DNA of 64,000 bases from Martinezella lusitana (lineage in GTDB: Bacteria; Pseudomonadota; Alphaproteobacteria; Rhizobiales; Rhizobiaceae): positions 557,629 to 621,628 of the forward strand of contig NZ_JAFEVL010000075.1 in assembly GCF_016901135.1 (NCBI RefSeq), read 5' to 3'. Positions 58,172-64,000 of the stretch are shown one piece after another (the stretch's first letter is position 1; every line of letters begins with the position of its first letter). A program made the position numbers and the translations under genes. The notes under the pieces are model-generated. The model worked only from the letters and a program-made list of their open reading frames with translations. It made no database searches and had not been told where the DNA came from.

Positions 58172-59071
58172 TTATTCCGCCGCCAGCGCGGGATCGCCGG
58201 TATAGGATTCCACGTGCTCGGCCATGCGCTTCATGAAAAGCGTGATGGCGGATGCGACCTGATCGAAATCCGGGCGCTTTTCCAGCGTCACCTCGTCGAC
58301 ATAGAGCGAGCGGTTGACCTCGATCTGCAGGGCATGCAGCCCGCGTGAGGGGCGGCCGTAATGCTCGGTGATGAAGCCACCGGCATAGGGCTTGTTGCGC
58401 ACGGCATTGAAGCCGAGTTCTTCGAGGATCTGCATGGCGGCGCGCGAAAGTTCCGCCGATGCGCTGGTGCCGTAGCGGTCACCGAGGATGAAATCCGGCC
58501 GCGCATTGCTGCCGGCGATGCGGATATTGCCCGGCATGGAATGGCAATCGACCAACACGCCGAAGCCGAATTTGACATGCGTGCGCGCGATCAGCCGCCG
58601 AAGGGTGGAATGATAAGGCTTGTAGATGGTGTCAATGCGCTTCAGCGCATCCTCGACCGGCACCCGCCGGGCATAAATCTCCATATTTTCCGCGACGATT
58701 CGCGGGATCGTGCCGAGACCGCCGGCAACCCGCAGCGAATTGATGTTGGCATAGGACGGCAATGCGCCATCGAACATGCGCGGATCGAGCTCGTAGGGCT
58801 CGCGATTGACATCGATATAGGCGCGCGGAAAATTGGCGAGTAGCAGCGGCGCGCCAAGAGAACTCGCCGCCGAAAAAAGCTCATCGACGTAGTGATCCTC
58901 CGAGCGGCGGATGGCGATGCCTTGCAGGCGGGATTGGGCGATGAAATCAGGGGGGTAGACGCGACCGCTATGTGGCGAGCTATAGACAAACGGTATCGTC
59001 TGGGAGACGGGCTCCAATACCTCGTAAATCTCGAAACTGCGCATTTCCGCGGACATCAACGTCTTTACCAT
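58172..59071 (-). CDS. N-formylglutamate amidohydrolase (HutG type)
   Basis: A 299-residue enzyme of the family producing glutamate and formate from N-formylglutamate in histidine degradation. Markers are FVYSSPHSGRVYPPDF, RRSEDHYVDELF, DVNREPYELDPRMFDG, and the metal histidine in VLVDCHSMPGN. It opens with three possible ATG codons (59071, 59056, 59044), none with a strong ribosome site; the longest is given. No hut genes adjoin; the flanking sRNA and cpdR are unrelated in function. Confidence 0.87.
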   Translation of the reverse strand: MVKTLMSAEMRSFEIYEVLEPVSQTIPFVYSSPHSGRVYPPDFIAQSRLQGIAIRRSEDHYVDELFSAASSLGAPLLLANFPRAYIDVNREPYELDPRMFDGALPSYANINSLRVAGGLGTIPRIVAENMEIYARRVPVEDALKRIDTIYKPYHSTLRRLIARTHVKFGFGVLVDCHSMPGNIRIAGSNARPDFILGDRYGTSASAELSRAAMQILEELGFNAVRNKPYAGGFITEHYGRPSRGLHALQIEVNRSLYVDEVTLEKRPDFDQVASAITLFMKRMAEHVESYTGDPALAAE

Positions 59072-59341
59072 GTCAACAACTTGTCGCAGTAATCATGTTG
59101 CCAGTTGCATGCACGCAAGTCCATAGTAACTTGAGCAAAATGGCCTTAATCCAAAGCGCCGTAACCGAAATCTCCGAATGCTCGGCCAGCGGAAACGCAA
59201 AGCGTTTTCGTGGAATGAACTCACGCCTCGAATAAATGCGAATTGCCGTATCCAGCCGGCTATTCACGGCTTGTTTACGGCGGAGCGCTAACCTAAACGC
59301 TGGACGAGTCCAACAAGACAAGATTGATTAGCGAAGAGATG

Positions 59342-59704
59342 ATGACCCAAAAGATACTTCTTGCCGAAGATGATAACGACATGCGTCGCTTCCTTGTGAA
59401 GGCGCTCGAAAAAGCCGGCTACAAGGTCTTGTCCTTTGACAATGGAGCAAGCGCATACGACCGGCTGCGCGAAGAGCCGTTTTCGCTGCTTTTGACCGAT
59501 ATCGTCATGCCGGAAATGGACGGCATCGAGCTGGCCCGCCGCGCCACCGAGCTCGATCCCGATCTGAAGGTGATGTTCATCACCGGTTTTGCCGCCGTGG
59601 CGCTGAACCCTGATTCGAAGGCTCCGAAGGATGCGAAGGTGCTTTCCAAGCCTTTCCACCTCCGCGAACTGGTCGACGAAGTCAACAAACTCCTTGCCGC
59701 CTAA
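59342..59704 (+). CDS. cpdR: CpdR-type single-domain response regulator
   Basis: A 120-residue receiver with no output domain. It has KILLAEDDNDMRRFLVKAL at the start, the phospho-acceptor D53 in LLLTDIVMPEMDG, MFITGFAAVALNP, and the lysine in VLSKPFHLREL, all as in CpdR of Caulobacter and Sinorhizobium. CpdR controls ClpXP-dependent proteolysis of cell-cycle regulators. ATG 59342 gives the family opening MTQKILLAED; an ATG directly upstream and a TTG at 59324 are also in frame. It is followed by a tRNA-Val. Confidence 0.9.
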   Translation: MTQKILLAEDDNDMRRFLVKALEKAGYKVLSFDNGASAYDRLREEPFSLLLTDIVMPEMDGIELARRATELDPDLKVMFITGFAAVALNPDSKAPKDAKVLSKPFHLRELVDEVNKLLAA

Positions 59705-59788
59705 GGCTTCCGGCGGCCGCGTCACAAAACCGAAAAAAAGCCTATTGACGGCAACCAAGGTTTTGTGATCTATGCGCCGCCATCGGAT

Positions 59789-59863
<75 letters not shown>

Positions 59864-59876
59864 TCCTAATTCGCTG

Positions 59877-59913
59877 AAAAGCAAGGCCTTTCGAGCAATC
59901 GAAAGGCCTTTTT
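59877..59913 (+). terminator. Terminator after tRNA-Val (repeat copy A)
   Basis: Perfect 12-bp stem AAGGCCTTTCGA / TCGAAAGGCCTT with loop GCAA and a T run. Starts 14 bases after the tRNA. It is repeated directly at 60375-60410. Confidence 0.88.
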
Positions 59914-59954
59914 AGTTACAGCGGTAAAGTTCATTTGCTTAGGGAAGGCGCGCC

Positions 59955-60329
59955 TTGAAAACTTACGTCAGGGAACTTAGCAACCGGATAGACTTTTCCA
60001 TCCGGAAGACGCCCGAAGCCCGCTGTCTGGATGAGTTCGCCTTCATCTTCATGTTGCAAATGAAGCACAACGGCGCGACCATCTATGAAAAATCTTCCAT
60101 CGAGATTGACGACAAAGAGCGCCAGTTCACGTGGCTGAATGTGAGACTTTCGTTTCCCGACCGCTATTACTATGCGAGTGCCTTTTCCTCCCTCCGCGAA
60201 TATACGACCGTGCGAAATGAAGTACGGACAATCAAAAGGCGCGAGATAGGCAGGCTGAACGGTGTGGATTCTGGCAGGCGCATCGCCGAGGGCATGCTTT
60301 CAAAAGCATTAGTCGCCGAGAACGACTAA
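59955..60329 (+). CDS. Orphan protein of unknown function, between duplicated terminators
   Basis: A 124-residue soluble, rather basic protein (MKTYVRELSNRIDFSIRKTP; the C-terminal half has RTIKRREIGRLNGVDSG). I do not recognise a family. The start is TTG at 59955 with GGGAAGGCGCGCC upstream. It is bracketed by terminator copies A and B, so it may have arrived by insertion next to tRNA-Val. Base composition looks less GC-rich than its neighbours, by eye only. Confidence 0.55.
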   Translation: MKTYVRELSNRIDFSIRKTPEARCLDEFAFIFMLQMKHNGATIYEKSSIEIDDKERQFTWLNVRLSFPDRYYYASAFSSLREYTTVRNEVRTIKRREIGRLNGVDSGRRIAEGMLSKALVAEND

Positions 60330-60374
60330 ACAACCGGAGTGGAGAGGTTGCGCCGCTCGACATAAGCCTCCACC

Positions 60375-60410
60375 AAAACAAGGCCCTTCGAGCAATCGAA
60401 AGGCCTTTTT
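60375..60410 (+). terminator. Second terminator copy (repeat copy B)
   Basis: Same sequence as 59877-59913 except for one missing G and one T-to-C change in the stem, which breaks one pair. It would terminate the orphan gene. Confidence 0.8.
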
Positions 60411-60489
60411 CGTTTTGTATCGACTTGAATGCCGCTCCTCGTTGCCGAACCAACGAGAACGTCACGCCAGCCGAGACAGCTGTGAGCCG

Positions 60490-60798
60490 TCAGCGATCCA
60501 GAAAATTCCGGAATACCGCCGTCGTCGGATAGGCATAGGCGCCGCGATCCACGAAGCTGTGGCGATAGAGGCAATCTCTCAGCGCCAGCCAGTAGAAGGT
60601 GCTGTTCGGGTCCGGCGACCCGCGGTGCCACGAATAGGCCTCGGGCTCGCAATAGTTGAGAGCCTTGTTGTATTTCGCCAGCAGCACCGGATCACTGTCG
60701 ACTCGGATGCCCTGGTATGTCTGATAATTAGAAGGCGCCTCGCCTGCGGAGACGCATGCCAGGCTCAAAATCGCCCCCAGCGCTAACATCATTCTCAT
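60490..60798 (-). CDS. Small exported protein of unknown function, possible lipoprotein
   Basis: About 102 residues. The start MRMMLALGAILSLAC carries an LSLAC sequence that resembles a lipobox, so C15 could be lipidated. The mature part (SNYQTYQGIRVDSDPVLLAK, WLALRDCLYRHSF) is unfamiliar. ATG 60798 is chosen; GGGAG lies about ten bases upstream. No neighbouring gene on its strand. Confidence 0.6.
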   Translation of the reverse strand: MRMMLALGAILSLACVSAGEAPSNYQTYQGIRVDSDPVLLAKYNKALNYCEPEAYSWHRGSPDPNSTFYWLALRDCLYRHSFVDRGAYAYPTTAVFRNFLDR

Positions 60799-61011
60799 GT
60801 GCTTTAATCTCCCGCTTTTCGCATCCCGAATATTCGAGCGCAAGGCCGAGAATAATCACCTTTTTACAGATAGCCAATCACATGCTGCTGTTCGCCATGG
60901 TTGCGGCCGCCCGAGGCCTATCGGCGCGATTTCCGGCCATAAGCCGCTTGACTTCCGGCCGCGCCGTCATCCTATTGTCATATCAACGCATCGACCATAC
61001 GGGAGGATGAG

Positions 61012-61242
61012 ATGACGGTGGTGAAGCGGCAATTTTATAAGAACCACAAGTCCAATGGCGACGAATATATGTTCCACCTTGCCCGCGACTCCGAAAGCGG
61101 CGAAGTCTTCGTGATCCGCCAGGCCGACTACACCGTCGATGGCGGCAGCGAGAAAGCCATGAGCCTCTATGAATTCCTGGCCGGCGGCGGCAACCGGCAG
61201 AAAGCCCTGCTGCAGCTGATCGGTTCACTCGTGCCGGAATGA
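61012..61242 (+). CDS. Conserved small protein, function unknown
   Basis: A 76-residue soluble protein (MTVVKRQFYKNHKSNGDEY, FVIRQADYTVDGG, SLYEFLAGGG). No named domain is recognised. A strong ribosome site, GGGAGGATGAG, precedes the ATG, which supports it being real. It is followed closely by an exported protein gene on the same strand. Confidence 0.65.
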   Translation: MTVVKRQFYKNHKSNGDEYMFHLARDSESGEVFVIRQADYTVDGGSEKAMSLYEFLAGGGNRQKALLQLIGSLVPE

Positions 61243-61327
61243 CGGCAAGCGCGCCCGCGCATCGCGGCTTTGGGTTGACTGCCACATTTTGATCGGCAAA
61301 CCTATAGGGGCTTGAAAGGAGCCCCTT

Positions 61328-61798
61328 ATGCGATTCGCAGGCATTGCTTTTGGACTGACGGCGCTGGCCGCTACGTCGGCTGCGGCCGTGGAAAATTTTC
61401 CGGCGCAGGGCGTCACCGCGGTCAGCGGAAAATGTTCCAAGCTCGTGGTTGGCAAGCTCGACGCCAGCAAGGGCTGTAAGACCGAGGTTGCCAGCGTGAC
61501 CGGGCCGGATGGCATAGTGACCTTCATTTTCACATCCGGCGGCAAGATGCTCGGCTTCCAGGGCAACGGTGGCGGCATCAAGCCCGGCAGTCAGAAGGGC
61601 ACGGCGCAGTTGCCGGTCGAGGTCATCTCGACCGGCGCCGGCAACAAGATGTCAGGCCAGGTTGAAGCCAAGGGCACCTGCACCTTCGGCAATCCCTATT
61701 CGGGCAAGCCGGTCACCATCGAATGCTCGGCAAAATCGCCCCAAATGAGCTTCAACGGCAGCTTTACGTCCGACGGCAAGACGCCTCGCCACAAGTAA
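61328..61798 (+). CDS. Exported Gly-rich protein of unknown function
   Basis: A 156-residue protein with a signal peptide (MRFAGIAFGLTALAATSAAA) and a Gly/Thr/Lys-rich mature part with four cysteines in two pairs (GKCSKL...KGCKT; GTCTFGN...IECSAK), suggesting two disulfides. No family is recognised. GAAAGGAGCCCCTT stands before the ATG. The preceding small gene ends 85 bases upstream. Confidence 0.7.
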   Translation: MRFAGIAFGLTALAATSAAAVENFPAQGVTAVSGKCSKLVVGKLDASKGCKTEVASVTGPDGIVTFIFTSGGKMLGFQGNGGGIKPGSQKGTAQLPVEVISTGAGNKMSGQVEAKGTCTFGNPYSGKPVTIECSAKSPQMSFNGSFTSDGKTPRHK

Positions 61799-61816
61799 GC
61801 GATTATCGCGCGCCTG

Positions 61817-62065
61817 TTAGTGCGAGCCGCCTTTTCGCTTGTTTCCATGATTGGCATCGGCTGGCGCTTCGCGAGAAAGATCAGCGCCGTTGACATGGGC
61901 GGGAACATGCACGTCCTCATGTGTCACGGGGTGCAGTGTCAGATCGACCTGATGCGGCGGCATTACCTGCGCCTGACGCAGCGTATTCGACCGCGCCTTC
62001 TTCTGCCGTTCCGTCAGTTCCGGCTTCGGCTCCTTTGCATTTCGATGGATAGGATTGGGACTCAT
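61817..62065 (-). CDS. Small hydrophilic protein of unknown function
   Basis: An 82-residue highly polar protein (MSPNPIHRNAKEPKPELTER, ending HGNKRKGGSH) likely disordered. The ATG has CAGGAGAAACGTCC upstream, a good ribosome site. It is convergent with the exported protein gene. No family assignment. Confidence 0.5.
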   Translation of the reverse strand: MSPNPIHRNAKEPKPELTERQKKARSNTLRQAQVMPPHQVDLTLHPVTHEDVHVPAHVNGADLSREAPADANHGNKRKGGSH

Positions 62066-62472
62066 GGACGTTTCTCCTGTCGGTCGCTGTTATCCAGACA
62101 ATGGAACCCGCCTGGCAGATGGCACAAACATGCCCGAAGGCCAAACGCCGCCTTCCCTGTTTGGTTCCCCGAATTCTCAATTAGCGGGAGCAATGGTCTC
62201 GACCGCGATTTCAACCCTTGACGTGCGTCGCGACTTCACTAACTATGCGTCATCTCCGCGCCTTCTGACATCGGCGACGGATTGAACTTTGGTGCCGGGC
62301 CCCTCTGGCGAGAGTTTTTACGGCGCTCTCGCGATGTCGGTACCGCCTGCAGATGAGCCGGCGGATTTCTTCTTATGAACAGCTTGACCATGCGTTATCC
62401 GCATGCCGTCTCGGGCATGTGGTTGCGCGCTCGATCCGGATACCTTCTTTCCATCTGCCGCGAGGTGCGCCC
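62066..62472. other. Intergenic region, no gene supported
   Basis: About 400 bases between the small polar protein and the TerC-type gene. A 76-codon plus-strand frame here has no ribosome site or recognisable content. No RNA gene or repeat was identified. Confidence 0.4.
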
Positions 62473-63561
62473 ATGACGCCGCCCGCAGCCTCCAAATCCG
62501 TGCTCGGCTATTTCGGCTGGGCTTTTGCCGTCACCTTGGGCGGCCTTGCTCTCGGCGCCCTACTGGGCTGGAACGCCACCGGGACGCTCGGCGGCCTTGC
62601 CACGGCCTTCTTCATCTGCGCGGTACTGGCCGTTCTGGAGATTTCGCTCTCCTTCGACAATGCCATCGTCAATGCCAACAAGCTGAAAGAAATGACCCCG
62701 GTCTGGCAACATCGCTTCCTGACCTGGGGTATCATTATTGCCGTCTTCGGCATGCGCATCGTCTTTCCGCTGGCAATCGTCGCCATCGCGGCCCACATCA
62801 ACCCGTGGGAAGCGCTGAAGCTTGCGGCCGCCGAACCGGAACAATATGCGCGGATCATGCAGGATGCGCATCTCCCCATCGCCGCCTTTGGCGGCACCTT
62901 CCTGATGATGGTTGGCCTCACCTACTTCTTCAACCATGAAAAGGACGTGCATTGGATCAGCTTCCTCGAGAAGCGGATGGCGCATTTCGCTACCATCAAA
63001 GGTATCGAAATCGCCTTCGTGCTGATCCTCGTTCTCATCTTCAGCTCCCTGCTCGACGGCGATGACTCGACGATATTCCTTCATGCCTCCATCTACGGTC
63101 TCCTGACCTTCCTGCTGGTGGAGGTTCTTGCCGGGTTTCTCGACGCCTCCCAAAAGACGATGAGCGCCGCCGCAAAGGGCGGTTTCGGTGCTTTCCTTTA
63201 TCTGGAAATCCTCGATGCCAGTTTCTCGTTCGACGGAGTGATCGGAGCTTTCGCACTCACCCAGAACCTGTTCATCATCGCCATCGGTCTCGGCATCGGC
63301 GCGATGTATGTTCGCTCCATGACGATCATGCTGGTGGAGAAGGGCACGCTCGCCCATTACCGCTACCTCGAGCATGGCGCCTTCTATGCCATCCTGATCC
63401 TTTCGGTGATCATGTACATGCAGACGCTGATACATATCCCCGAAGTTATCACCGGCCTTGGTGGTGCTGCCTTGATCGGTGTCTCTCTCTGGTCGTCGAT
63501 CCGCTACAACAAGCGCAACGGCGTTGCGCATGGTGAACAGAGCCACAGGGCGAAAGCGTGA
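62473..63561 (+). CDS. TerC/DUF475-family membrane protein
   Basis: A 362-residue inner-membrane protein with about nine hydrophobic segments. Conserved acidic motifs of the TerC group appear twice: LEISLSFDNAIVNANKLKEM near 65 and LEILDASFSFDGVIGAFALT near 240. Such proteins are linked to metal ion export or tellurite resistance; the exact substrate is not known. ATG 62473 is backed by GAGGTGCGCCC; the open frame begins 40 codons earlier without a site. Confidence 0.87.
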   Translation: MTPPAASKSVLGYFGWAFAVTLGGLALGALLGWNATGTLGGLATAFFICAVLAVLEISLSFDNAIVNANKLKEMTPVWQHRFLTWGIIIAVFGMRIVFPLAIVAIAAHINPWEALKLAAAEPEQYARIMQDAHLPIAAFGGTFLMMVGLTYFFNHEKDVHWISFLEKRMAHFATIKGIEIAFVLILVLIFSSLLDGDDSTIFLHASIYGLLTFLLVEVLAGFLDASQKTMSAAAKGGFGAFLYLEILDASFSFDGVIGAFALTQNLFIIAIGLGIGAMYVRSMTIMLVEKGTLAHYRYLEHGAFYAILILSVIMYMQTLIHIPEVITGLGGAALIGVSLWSSIRYNKRNGVAHGEQSHRAKA

Positions 63562-63855
63562 CGCGCAAGCGATGGCCGCCGCCGCATCTCGAGCCGGTTG
63601 GCGGCCATATTTCGCAACGTGGAAGCCCTTTCGGGGGCTTTCAGCTCGATATCCGAGACCATGCCCCTACGTGCGTCCATTAGAATTTACACACGAAGAT
63701 CGCCGAATGTTTACGATCACAGCAGATAGGCCTAGCGTTTTCTGCAAAAATATCGCAATGGCGATAGAAGTTGTCCAAGAAGCGTGAGCGAGAAGCGCAA
63801 AAGTTGCGATCTTTCGCGACAAGCTCCCGAATGAAGTGTCTAGGAGAGGCAGAAT
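63562..63855. other. Intergenic region before manC-type gene, no gene seen
   Basis: About 294 bases. It presumably contains the promoter of the nucleotidyltransferase gene. No further feature is supported. Confidence 0.35.
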
Positions 63856-64000
63856 ATGGCAGCCAAAATCGTTCCGGTGATCATGGCAGGTGGCAAGGGC
63901 ACGCGTCTGTGGCCGCTATCGCGCGCCTCCGCCCCGAAGCAATTCATCCAGTTCATCGGCGACAGGACACTGTTTCAGAACACGCTGGAACGTGTTTCGG
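63856..64000 (+). CDS. Mannose-1-phosphate guanylyltransferase (partial, 5' end)
   Basis: The first 48 residues are present and the gene runs off the right edge. The signature IVPVIMAGGKGTRLWPLSRA, with PKQFIQFIGD, is that of ManC/AlgA-type enzymes that make GDP-mannose for surface polysaccharides. AGGAGAGGCAGAAT precedes the ATG. Whether a C-terminal isomerase domain follows is not visible. Confidence 0.88.
   Translation, partial: MAAKIVPVIMAGGKGTRLWPLSRASAPKQFIQFIGDRTLFQNTLERVS

Noticed and set aside
59073..59321. An 82-codon minus-strand frame between the HutG-type gene and cpdR
   Set aside because: No ribosome site, unusual composition, and it occupies the expected cpdR promoter region.
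62055..62285. A 76-codon plus-strand frame overlapping the start of the small polar protein
   Set aside because: No ribosome site or family; overlaps the better supported minus-strand gene start.

Overview
The window looks like chromosomal DNA of a Rhizobium-type alphaproteobacterium (Rhizobiaceae). This rests on recognisable families rather than a database search: an Omp10-type lipoprotein (28496-28882), a CpdR response regulator (59342-59704), a GapR/DUF2312 protein, homospermidine synthase, a MloK1-type cyclic-nucleotide-gated K+ channel, an MmgR/alpha-r8-like small RNA, a ROSE-type RNA thermometer and typical rhizobial intergenic palindromes. The sequence is GC-rich and densely coded. Most of it is ordinary core genome. 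No prophage, IS element, CRISPR array or rRNA operon was seen.

Layout. 1-10.5 kb: small-molecule metabolism (cupin, DUF4865, serine/threonine dehydratase, LysE exporter, beta-hydroxyacid dehydrogenase, pyruvate kinase, N-formylglutamate amidohydrolase, nitronate monooxygenase, IlvE) plus an internally deleted dehydrogenase remnant. 10.7-16 kb: an amine oxidase, then a copper-handling operon (exported Cys protein, PepSY membrane protein, PCuAC, SCO, CopC). 16-18.3 kb: a three-gene surface-glycan cluster (GT29-like, GT25, polysaccharide deacetylase). 18.5-26.7 kb: an M15/DUF882 protein, a sigma-54 activator, oligoendopeptidase F, PabB, a PabC-like lyase and YciI. 26.8-36.4 kb: homospermidine synthase, Omp10, a 5'-nucleotidase with a LysM tail, ferrochelatase, an HtrA-like protein lacking its catalytic triad, a stomatin/NfeD pair and KdsD. 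36.5-41.8 kb: envelope functions (beta-barrel protein, GalU, MltB-type transglycosylase, SGNH/DUF459). 41.8-49 kb: gltB and gltD, with a complete vapBC toxin-antitoxin module between them.

49-57.8 kb: threonine aldolase, a LysR/transporter divergent pair, a small heat-shock gene with a predicted RNA thermometer leader, a DUF2000/Lrp divergent pair, the CNG channel, a lysophospholipase-like hydrolase and HisN. 57.9-64 kb: the MmgR-like sRNA, HutG-type amidohydrolase, CpdR, tRNA-Val(GAC), a small orphan gene bracketed by two copies of the tRNA-downstream terminator, several small exported or unknown proteins, a TerC/DUF475 membrane protein, and the start of a mannose-1-phosphate guanylyltransferase cut by the window end.

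The points most worth a second look are the vapBC module with its 32-bp perfect palindrome inside gltBD, the duplicated terminator islet after tRNA-Val, the MmgR-like RNA, the ROSE element, the HtrA pseudoprotease and the GT29-like cluster. I found no clear multi-gene system of a wholly new kind.
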